A DNA stretch of 24,561 nt from Bacteroidales bacterium UBA3742 (lineage in GTDB: Bacteria > Bacteroidota > Bacteroidia > Bacteroidales > Paludibacteraceae). Positions 17,601 through 23,524 of this stretch are shown here, piece by piece. The position numbers and the translations under genes were made by a program. The stretch spans positions 916-25,476 of the forward strand of contig DFGU01000034.1 of assembly GCA_002371785.1 (NCBI GenBank), in the 5' to 3' direction. How positions within the stretch are numbered: the first letter of the stretch is position 1; every line of letters starts with the position of its first letter. The notes beneath the pieces were generated by a model. The model was not told the origin of the DNA and made no database searches. It worked only from the letters and a program-made list of their open reading frames with translations.

Positions 17601-18088
17601 AGATCGGCATCCGGACTACCTTCAGTAGTGGTCACCGTCACACCCGACAGCTTACCCTGGAGCGCTTCCGCAGCCGAGGTAACAGGCACGTCCTTCAGTT
17701 GTTCGGCACCTACCGAAGCCACGGAGGTAACGACGTCGCGTTTCTTGGTCGTACCATAACCGGTAACGACTACCTCTTCCAGTACTTGTTTGTCTTCCTC
17801 AAGCACTACGTTAATCACATTGCCTGTGATTTGCACCTCTTTGGTCTTCTGGCCAACATAGGAGAACACAAGCACTTTAGCATCGTCCGGTACATCAATC
17901 GAGTACTGACCATCAAAGTCCGTCACCGTACCGATAGTCGTTCCCTTGACAACAACCGATGCTTGGATAACGGTCTCACCCGTTTGATCTTTCACAACAC
18001 CCGTAATGACACGTGCTTGCAGCCCCATACCGATCAGCAGGAGGCCCAACACCGTCATCACACGAATTGCACTGACATTCAGTTTCAT
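14669..18088 (-). CDS. susC: SusC/RagA-type TonB-dependent outer-membrane transporter
   Basis: This 1139-residue protein is first in the pectin locus. A signal peptide (about 1-25) is followed by a carboxypeptidase-regulatory-like domain (about 27-100, VITGVVKDQTGETVIQASVV). Next come a TonB-box region (EEVVVTGYGTTKKRDVV, from about 104), the plug (with NDPLYIVDGMPVSSISDIAP and ATAIYGAQGANGVIIITTK), and the 22-strand barrel ending in an aromatic residue (NVGMNIQF). No N-terminal STN domain is present, so signalling to an anti-sigma factor is not expected. With SusD it should import oligogalacturonides using TonB energy. A -7 box lies about 84 bp upstream, but without a good -33 box. Confidence 0.97.
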   Translation of the reverse strand: MKLNVSAIRVMTVLGLLLIGMGLQARVITGVVKDQTGETVIQASVVVKGTTIGTVTDFDGQYSIDVPDDAKVLVFSYVGQKTKEVQITGNVINVVLEEDKQVLEEVVVTGYGTTKKRDVVTSVASVGAEQLKDVPVTSAAEALQGKLSGVTVTTTEGSPDADLKIRVRGGTSLTQSNDPLYIVDGMPVSSISDIAPSDIQSMDVLKDAAATAIYGAQGANGVIIITTKDSDSDDDKMKFHVDYSGFIGWKKIAKKYDVMDPEDFALMQYEWASMKYNTTDPGNSDLRGQFYAYFDKKYNDTKYKSPSEIETTPISTLLSEYADPSLHPFIDWQDQTFGRTGFTSNQSVSFSGGNKAANFNVSYNRIDDKAIMEQSNYVRNNVAAKAKFKPFKNFTLGFTTRFTNTQVLGSGSNAIKDNGTSTESRLRNCVVYTPTTLLSKNDGTMEDEDETFGSLYDPLTTIRDNYKFKVDNKWNIQGYASYKFAKHFTVRVDLGYQNRHISTNRYYGPTTYYARNTGRPGIEAGTAQLQVTDEYSTVLTNHNTLEWKQTFNSDHNVSVLVGEETVIRKGWTNNQYGFGYKGSYDVENGEIFNYLGQAAYSEITNYVDPRDNQLSFLARANYDYKGRYYLTATFRADCSTRFAKGNQWGYFPSAAVAWRMSDEDFMQDADWLTNLKFRLSYGMAGNNNVDLGYLHPDFLSQQMTYFDMGSGSSNILVVGGSEKIASNPNLKWETTVTRDFGIDFGFLRDRLTGTIDLYWNTTKDLIIRQNMPARYNFQYQNIGSTRNMGMEFSIKGIILDHKSKSLSYNLSVDANISFNKTRVQDLGNMTSMLAQTSCFGSSEYLTTAEFLLEVGQPVGNVLGYVTDGYYTAADFQTYVPATHSWGIRSDVVAYGDGFLSNKPVPGSIKFKDLNGDGVITEADKTILGNTVPTHSGGFNINFNIGGDKWGKFDLAANFTFAFGNKILNLSKMEYTTVTEKTRMRNLISAMSFENRYSLYSNQGQYMPDVYATGAMVFGDDYTTFANQIDQMNIDKGANTYSPIMSHYVVTDQCLEDGSFLRLNQLTLGYSLPKVWMEKTKVISNIRVYVQGTNLFCATKYSGLDPEVDTRSSKNPLTPGVDFSAYPKSRGINVGMNIQF

Positions 18089-18142
18089 AAGAGATAACTT
18101 GTAAATTTTTTGGTTAGTATTAGAGTTTTAATTCTTTTTGTG

Positions 18143-18155
18143 TACGTAGCACGTA
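18143..18155. promoter_or_regulatory. Inverted repeat TACGT-AGC-ACGTA in the susC leader
   Basis: TACGTAGCACGTA has two perfect 5-bp arms around AGC. It lies between the susC -7 box (18172-18179) and the ATG at 18088, so it could be an operator or a small leader structure. It resembles the GTACGTA elements upstream of the DUF6377 gene, which may be chance. Confidence 0.3.
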
Positions 18156-18171
18156 TATCAAAAAACAGGTG

Positions 18172-18179
18172 CAAAGTTA
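18172..18179 (-). promoter_or_regulatory. Candidate -7 element of the susC operon
   Basis: The minus strand reads TAACTTTG followed by CACC, fitting TAnnTTTG. At the expected 19-21 nt upstream there is no TTG core (the sequence reads CACA). A promoter without a -33 box would fit an activator-dependent, substrate-induced operon. The predicted leader is about 77 nt. Confidence 0.5.
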
Positions 18180-18210
18180 GAGTTTTTCGCGCGCATGTAT
18201 GTGTAAAAAT

Positions 18211-18258
18211 TGACGGAAAAAGTGCACATCCATTGAAAACGTAGCATTTTTTCCGTCA
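18211..18258 (-). terminator. Inverted repeat TGACGGAAAAA/TTTTTCCGTCA: topoisomerase terminator or susC operator
   Basis: Perfect 11-bp arms lie at 18211-18221 and 18248-18258, with a 26-nt spacer. The repeat is 16 bp past the topoisomerase stop. On the minus strand the second arm is followed by ATTTTT, as in an intrinsic terminator. The long spacer and the position just upstream of the susC promoter make an activator site an alternative. Confidence 0.45.
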
Positions 18259-18273
18259 GATATTGATTTTTTC

Positions 18274-20241
18274 TTAGCTCTCGAAGGGTTCGGAATAGTC
18301 GCAGCCCAACTGCCAACGTGAGCAGCCGTAGCGGGTGCGTCCGCGGATGATTGTACCGCGTCGGCATACGGGACACATCAGTCCGGCCTTGTTTTGCTTG
18401 AGTTCGCGCACCACGTCGGTAGTCATCTGCTTCAGCTCGTCCAGGAACTGTCGGGCGGTATATTCGCCCCGCTCTATCTCGCGCAATTTTTTCTCCCACC
18501 GGCCGGTCAGTTCGGCCGACTTCAAGAGCGGCGAGATGATGGTATGGATCAGCTCGATGCCCACGGGCGTCGCCTTGATAGTCTTGCGCTCCTTGACGAT
18601 ATACTTACGCTGGTAAAGCTTCTCGATGATCGCAGCGCGCGTAGAGGGACGACCTATACCGTTCTCCTTCATCGCATCGCGCAAGTCTTCGTCATCGACC
18701 GTCTTGCCCGCCGTCTCCATCGCCCGCAGCAGCGTAGCCTCGGTATAGTACTTGGGCGGCGTGGTGGTTTTCTCCTTCAGTTGGGGTTCGTGCGGCCCCT
18801 GTTCGCCCTTGACGAAGGCCGGTAGGGACTTGGCTTCCTCCGACGAGTCGTCGTTCTCTTCACTAGGATTACCAGGATCCCTAGGAGTCCTAGGCTCACT
18901 AGTTTCAAAGACTACGCGCCATCCGGATTTCAGCACCTCGCGACCGGTGACGCGGAAAGGTATCTCGCCGGCCTCAGCCAGCACGGTGGTGTTGCTCACC
19001 TCGCAGTCGGGATAGAAGGCGGCGATAAAGCGCAGTGCCACCAGGTTGAACACCTTCTGCTCATCAGCCGTCAGTCCTACGGGACGTTGACCGGTAGGGA
19101 TGATGGCATGGTGGTCGGTGACCTTCTTATTGTCAAACACCTTCTTGGACTTCGGCAGCGAACCGGAGCCCTTGTCGCCATCGGCGCGAAGCGCTAAGAG
19201 GGGCTCTACCTGAGGGTATTGCTCGCGAATGCCGCGGAGCGTAGCCGGCACCTTAGGATAGATATCTTCGCTCAGGTAGGTGGTATCCACACGCGGATAG
19301 GTGGTGATACGTTTCTCGTAGAGCGACTGGATGAGCTTCAGGGTCTGGTCGGCTGAGAAGGCAAACTTCTTGTTGCACTCCACCTGCAGGCTCGTCAGGT
19401 CGAACAGTTTGGGCGCAAACTCCGTGCCCTTCTTCTTCTCCACCGACGTGATGGTGAGCGGCGTCGAGCCTGCCTGCATCATCAGTTTCTGTCCCTCGTC
19501 CAGGGTATTAATGGCGTACTCGCCTTCCTCCGCGGGCAGTTGAGCCGTGAAGAGGGTATCCCGATAGAGGGTCTTGAGTTCGTAGTAGGTACGGGGCACG
19601 AAGTGCTCAATCTCCGCCTGACGCTTGACGATCAGCGCGAGCGTAGGCGTCTGCACACGTCCGATAGAGAGCACCTGGCGGTCGCGCCCTACTCCTTTAG
19701 AATAACGCACGGTGTACGCGCGCGTGGCGTTCATGCCCAGCAGCCAGTCGCCGATAGCACGCATCAGTCCGGCTTCGTAGAGGTGCTGGTAGTTGTCCTG
19801 GTCCTTGAGTTGACGAAAGCCCTCGGCGATCGCCTCCTCGGTCAGCGAACTGACCCACAGGCGCTTCACGGGACACTTACAACCCGCCTTCTGATAGACC
19901 CAACGCTGGATCAGTTCTCCCTCCTGGCCGGCATCACCGCAGTTGATTACCTCGTCGGCTTGTGCGATGAGCTCGCGGATGATGTTGAACTGCTTCTGCA
20001 CGCCCTTGTCGTCATCCACCTTGATACCGAAACGCGTCGGTATCATCGGTAGCGAACTGAGGCTCCATGCCTTCCACTGATCATTATAGTCCTTCGGATC
20101 GAGCAGCGAGCAGAGGTGACCAAAGGTCCAGGTGACCTGGTAACCGTTGCCTTCGAAATAGCCATCGTGGCGCTGGTTGGCTCCCAGCACCTTGGCGATA
20201 TATTGTCCCACAGAGGGTTTCTCGGCTACGCAGACGATCAT
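18274..20241 (-). CDS. topB: DNA topoisomerase III (type IA)
   Basis: This 655-residue enzyme relaxes or decatenates DNA by single-strand passage. The TOPRIM domain starts at once (MIVCVAEKPS, with Glu7) and contains DAGQEGE (103-109). The catalytic tyrosine is Tyr315 in RITTYPRVDT. Further family blocks are LSIGRVQTPTLALI (191-204), HHAIIPT, and ENGIGRPSTRAAII. A C-terminal zinc-ribbon-like segment has CPVC and a later CSRWQLGC. The linker at residues 447-461 is encoded by a 9-bp tandem repeat and is followed by an acidic stretch. The gene follows the Wzc-like gene by 42 bp, unusual company for a topoisomerase. TopB copies are also common on Bacteroidales conjugative elements, but no mobilisation gene is in view, so this is probably the chromosomal copy. 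Confidence 0.95.
   Translation of the reverse strand: MIVCVAEKPSVGQYIAKVLGANQRHDGYFEGNGYQVTWTFGHLCSLLDPKDYNDQWKAWSLSSLPMIPTRFGIKVDDDKGVQKQFNIIRELIAQADEVINCGDAGQEGELIQRWVYQKAGCKCPVKRLWVSSLTEEAIAEGFRQLKDQDNYQHLYEAGLMRAIGDWLLGMNATRAYTVRYSKGVGRDRQVLSIGRVQTPTLALIVKRQAEIEHFVPRTYYELKTLYRDTLFTAQLPAEEGEYAINTLDEGQKLMMQAGSTPLTITSVEKKKGTEFAPKLFDLTSLQVECNKKFAFSADQTLKLIQSLYEKRITTYPRVDTTYLSEDIYPKVPATLRGIREQYPQVEPLLALRADGDKGSGSLPKSKKVFDNKKVTDHHAIIPTGQRPVGLTADEQKVFNLVALRFIAAFYPDCEVSNTTVLAEAGEIPFRVTGREVLKSGWRVVFETSEPRTPRDPGNPSEENDDSSEEAKSLPAFVKGEQGPHEPQLKEKTTTPPKYYTEATLLRAMETAGKTVDDEDLRDAMKENGIGRPSTRAAIIEKLYQRKYIVKERKTIKATPVGIELIHTIISPLLKSAELTGRWEKKLREIERGEYTARQFLDELKQMTTDVVRELKQNKAGLMCPVCRRGTIIRGRTRYGCSRWQLGCDYSEPFES
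18859..18903. repeat. Degenerate tandem repeat, 9-bp period, inside topB
   Basis: Read on the coding strand, five 9-bp units of the form CCT-AGG-ACT / CCT-AGG-GAT / CCT-GGT-AAT / CCT-AGT-GAA (first unit ACT-AGT-GAG) encode the three-residue repeat SEP-RTP-RDP-GNP-SEE. The codons CCT and AGG are scarce elsewhere in this gene, which prefers CCG and CGC. This suggests the insert was gained as DNA repeat rather than selected as protein. Confidence 0.85.
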
Positions 20242-20252
20242 TGTTCGATTAG

Positions 20253-20287
20253 GGGTTATGGGTTACGGGTTATGGGTTACGGGTTAT
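20253..20287. repeat. Tandem repeat, 7-bp period (GGGTTAY), between wzc-like gene and topB
   Basis: Five perfect-phase units alternate GGGTTAT and GGGTTAC. The last unit contains the stop codon of the Wzc-like gene (20284-20286). The repeat fills most of the 42-bp gap before topB. It looks like a telomere repeat but is internal and very short. Confidence 0.9.
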
Positions 20288-22581
20288 TTCTTGACGCCAT
20301 AGCCATAGCCGTAGCCGGCACGTACGTTCTTGACGGCATTGAGCACGCAGCAGAGCTGCTTCATGCGATGCTGGTCGGCCATCTGATTGATAAAGTCGAT
20401 CATGTCGACAGTGGTATAGTTGGCGCGGCAGACATAGAGTGTCACGTCGGCAATACGGTCGAGCAAGAAGGTATCGCTCACCAGGGCGCACGGGGCCGAA
20501 TCGACTATCATATAGTCGTATCGCTCACGCAGGGTTGCGAATAGCTGGTCGAGACGTTTGCTCTGCAGCAATTCGTTCGGGTTGGGCGGTATCACGCCGC
20601 AGGGAATGATATCCAAGTTGCGGTGTTCGCCGCTCGGCACGATCAGATCGTCCACAGTGTAGGCATCCTCGGCCAGATAACTGGTCAGACAGCCCTGTTG
20701 CTGCAGGCCGAAATAGTGAGCCAGCATCGGCTTGCGTACATCCAGTCCGACGAGTGCCACACGCTTGCCCAGGATGGCTAGCGAGAGGGCTACGTTGGTC
20801 GATACGTACGACTTACCCTCACCATTGACGGATGAGGTGACGAGCACCACAGGGTTCTTCACATCCGACGGCACGACAAAGCGCAGGTTGGTACGCAGTA
20901 GTCGGAACAGTTCGGCCGAGACGGTGGACTCACCCTCCCTGATAGCGATATGCTTGCCACGTGAGTTGGCCACTATCTGACCCAGATAAGGCACCTTGAG
21001 ACGTTTCTCAAACTCCTTGGGATCGCGTATCTTATTATCCAGCAGCACGTAGAGATAGAGCAGTCCGGCCGGCAACATGAGGCCCAGGAACAGACAAATC
21101 ACGATGATCTTCAGCGGCTTCGGACCGGAGGTCTCGGGATCGGCACGCGGGATGTCGATGGTCTTGGTCGGCGTAGCCGCAGAGGCCAGCATGAGGGCAT
21201 TCTCCTCGCGCTTCTTAAAGAGCAGCATATAGAGCGACTCTTTGAGCTGGCGCTGACGTGCCAGCTCGACATACTCGCGCTCCTGCTTGGGTACACGCTG
21301 GATACGCTCCATCAGTTCCGACTGACGCATCTCCAGGCCGGCCTTGCTGATCAGGAGACCCTCGCGCACGTTGGTCACGCTGGTGACGATATTTGTACGC
21401 ATGTTACCGAGATCGGCATTGATCTGATCCAGTACGGGACTACCTTCTACGGCGGTACGTTGCATCCGCATGTAGCGCAGCAGCGTCTCGTTGTACTCGG
21501 CTATGTAGGCGGCCAGGGCCTCATCCTGCACGCTAACATTCGTAGGCAGCAGGCTATGCTGATTGCGTTCGTCACGCAGGAACTCAGCGATATAGTTCAC
21601 CCACGACAGTTGGGTCTCCACCTCCGCCAGTTGCTTCTGGTCTTCGGCGCCCGACTGGAGCAGCAGTTTGGCCTCCTCGCCCAGGTTGGCCATGTTATGC
21701 TCCGACTTATAGTGCTCCACGGCATCCTCTGCCGCCGACAGTTCGGCGGATATGATCTCCAGGCGCGACTGAATAAACTCAGCCGTATTGGTAGCGATCA
21801 TGTTCTTGTCGGCCAGGGCGTTACGATTATAATTGGTAATCAGTGCATTGAGCAGGTCGGCGTCGCGCGAAGGCATGGTGGAACGAATCGAGAGGTCGAA
21901 GATATTCGACTCGCGCTTGTGCTGGGCAATTTGCATCATGCCGGTATAGTAGGCAATGGCGTTAGACACCGTGCGGTGCTGGATGCGATACTTGGCGCCA
22001 GGTTGCAGCTCGGCGATAGGCGTCAGTTTGATCCGACCGATCGGCAGTTCGATCGGTTGACTGAAATCACGCACCTCTACCGAGCCGGTCTCGCCGAAGC
22101 CTGTGCTCGACTTGATCTTATAACCTTTGCTGGTAGGCTTGATCGTCAGAGTGAAGGTCTTTTTCTTTCCTTTCTCCGACAACTGCAAGCAGTCGAGCCG
22201 GAAGGTATGCTTCGGATACTCGCCCTCCCAGCGATACTCGGGCTTGCACCAGTGGCTCTCCATCAGGTCGAGTTGGTTAATCGCCTGCAGCATCAGGTCC
22301 TTGGAACTGAGCACCACCAGTTCGTCCTCGGCCGTCCGGTTGCCACCGATGCCGAGCATGCTCATCTGGTCGAGTGTTCCGGCACCAAGTCCCTCGTCAC
22401 GCTGACGCAGCATGATGGATGCCTGGGTAGTAACCTTAGGGGTGGTGCGCACCAGATACCAAACGCCCAGTAGCACAAACGCTACCAGTCCGATCAGGAA
22501 CCAGTACCATTTCTGCAGCACCAGGCGGAGGATCTTGCGCAGGTCTATCTCTGTTGTTGTCCTATTTGCAGTTTGTTCCAT
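20284..22581 (-). CDS. Wzc-like polysaccharide chain-length protein / bacterial tyrosine kinase
   Basis: This 765-residue inner-membrane protein controls polysaccharide polymerisation and export. It has TM1 (about 24-44), a periplasmic Wzz-type domain with long coiled coils (about 265-460), a Pro-rich stretch and TM2 (about 490-515), then a cytoplasmic BY-kinase ATPase. The ATPase carries Walker A SSVNGEGKS (583-591), Walker A' VALVGLDVRKP (608-618) and Walker B YMIVDSAP (690-697). The C-terminal tyrosine tail is short (AGYGYGYGVKK; Tyr757, 759, 761), the likely autophosphorylation sites. Kinase and membrane parts are fused, as in proteobacterial Wzc. It starts 8 bp after the Wza-like gene and the two should form a trans-envelope complex. 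No glycosyltransferases are visible here. Confidence 0.93.
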   Translation of the reverse strand: MEQTANRTTTEIDLRKILRLVLQKWYWFLIGLVAFVLLGVWYLVRTTPKVTTQASIMLRQRDEGLGAGTLDQMSMLGIGGNRTAEDELVVLSSKDLMLQAINQLDLMESHWCKPEYRWEGEYPKHTFRLDCLQLSEKGKKKTFTLTIKPTSKGYKIKSSTGFGETGSVEVRDFSQPIELPIGRIKLTPIAELQPGAKYRIQHRTVSNAIAYYTGMMQIAQHKRESNIFDLSIRSTMPSRDADLLNALITNYNRNALADKNMIATNTAEFIQSRLEIISAELSAAEDAVEHYKSEHNMANLGEEAKLLLQSGAEDQKQLAEVETQLSWVNYIAEFLRDERNQHSLLPTNVSVQDEALAAYIAEYNETLLRYMRMQRTAVEGSPVLDQINADLGNMRTNIVTSVTNVREGLLISKAGLEMRQSELMERIQRVPKQEREYVELARQRQLKESLYMLLFKKREENALMLASAATPTKTIDIPRADPETSGPKPLKIIVICLFLGLMLPAGLLYLYVLLDNKIRDPKEFEKRLKVPYLGQIVANSRGKHIAIREGESTVSAELFRLLRTNLRFVVPSDVKNPVVLVTSSVNGEGKSYVSTNVALSLAILGKRVALVGLDVRKPMLAHYFGLQQQGCLTSYLAEDAYTVDDLIVPSGEHRNLDIIPCGVIPPNPNELLQSKRLDQLFATLRERYDYMIVDSAPCALVSDTFLLDRIADVTLYVCRANYTTVDMIDFINQMADQHRMKQLCCVLNAVKNVRAGYGYGYGVKK

Positions 22582-22589
22582 AACGTTGC

Positions 22590-23390
22590 CTATTTCTTGG
22601 TAGTATTCACCACAGTTACAATTACCGTTGCCGCACTCGCCACAGTAGATACCATGCTCAGCCAGAGGCCCAGGTTGGTACTATTAATCGCACGCACCTT
22701 GTTGGGCGACACGTAGATCACATCGTTCTGCTGGAGGTAGTAGTAGGGCGATGTGAATAGGTCGGAAGACGTCAAGTCGATACGAGCGAACTCCAATTTG
22801 CCGTCCGTCTCACGCGTCACGAGCACGTTATCACGCCGTCCGTAGATAGTCAGATCGCCGGCTGCGCCTAGCGCCTCCAGTAGCGTCAGACGTCCGTTGG
22901 GCATCGACTGCCGCCCGGGACGGTTCACCTCGCCCATGACCACCACCGTGGGACTGAGCAACTGGACGTTGACCGTCGGATTCACTATCTGCGCCTGGAG
23001 CCGGTCACGCACCAGGTCAGCCACCTCGGAGCGGAGCAGACCCTCTACGTGCAGCGTGCCAAGGAGCGGGAACTCGATATTTCCCTCGGCATCCACCATA
23101 TAGTTCTGCAGCGACGGCGTCGTATTGACCGTGCTGCTACCGGGCGAGCTATAGACCGTGGTCGGCAGATTGTAGGGCACCACGGCCTCGGCATCCAGGG
23201 CAGAGACGGTGATTGACAGGGCGTCGCCGGCCTTGATGCGCGGCTCTACCTGACGCTCGAACTGGGGATTCAGCGAATCCGCCGTGGACGGCTCTACGCT
23301 GGTTAGATAGGTCATCTTCTTCTGCGTCACGCACCCGCACCATAGGCAGGCCACCGACAGCAAAATGATATAGATTCTACTCCGACTCAT
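22590..23390 (-). CDS. Wza-like polysaccharide export outer-membrane lipoprotein
   Basis: The protein has 266 residues from the ATG at 23390. The signal segment ends in LWCGC, then VTQKK, which fits a lipoprotein with lipid Cys20. The residue at -3 is Trp, an unusual lipobox, but the CVxQKK pattern is common in Bacteroidetes homologues. A polysaccharide export domain (about 50-140, RIKAGDALSITVSAL and YMVDAEGNIEFPLLGTLHVE) is followed by an SLBB-type domain (about 150-195, VVMGEVNRPGRQSMPNGRLT). A C-terminal hydrophobic segment (about 240-262) ends in KK. Upstream ORF extension to 23510 crosses the promoter and was rejected. It is first in the operon with the Wzc-like protein. Confidence 0.92.
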   Translation of the reverse strand: MSRSRIYIILLSVACLWCGCVTQKKMTYLTSVEPSTADSLNPQFERQVEPRIKAGDALSITVSALDAEAVVPYNLPTTVYSSPGSSTVNTTPSLQNYMVDAEGNIEFPLLGTLHVEGLLRSEVADLVRDRLQAQIVNPTVNVQLLSPTVVVMGEVNRPGRQSMPNGRLTLLEALGAAGDLTIYGRRDNVLVTRETDGKLEFARIDLTSSDLFTSPYYYLQQNDVIYVSPNKVRAINSTNLGLWLSMVSTVASAATVIVTVVNTTKK

Positions 23391-23414
23391 ACGATTTACA
23401 ACAAATTTAGCGTG

Positions 23415-23446
23415 CAAAAGTACAACTTTTTTCTGACATATGCAAA
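23415..23446 (-). promoter_or_regulatory. Bacteroidetes-type promoter for the Wza/Wzc operon
   Basis: On the minus strand TTTG (23443-23446), 20 nt, TACTTTTG (23415-23422). The predicted start is near 23408, giving a leader of about 18 nt before the ATG at 23390. Confidence 0.75.
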
Positions 23447-23470
23447 TAAAACACATTTTTTTGCCAAAAA

Positions 23471-23502
23471 CTTGCAAGTATGAAAAAAAAGTCGTAATTT
23501 TG
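23471..23502 (+). promoter_or_regulatory. Bacteroidetes-type promoter for the AAA+ regulator gene
   Basis: CTTG (23471-23474), 20 nt, TAATTTTG (23495-23502). The predicted start is near 23509, about 16 nt before the ATG at 23525. It is divergent from the Wza promoter, with the two -33 boxes 24 bp apart, so the two could share control. Confidence 0.75.
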
Positions 23503-23524
23503 CAGGCCAAAATGTGTTTGAATC

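Noticed and set aside
18274..20241. topB as the marker of an integrated conjugative element
   Set aside because: No integrase, relaxase, tra genes, or direct-repeat attachment sites are visible on either side.
20253..20287. GGGTTAY repeat as a telomere or replication end
   Set aside because: It is only five units long, internal, and flanked by a normal operon; a short tandem repeat explains it.
23391..23510. N-terminal extension of the Wza-like lipoprotein
   Set aside because: It would place 40 residues before the lipoprotein signal and crosses the promoter at 23415-23446.
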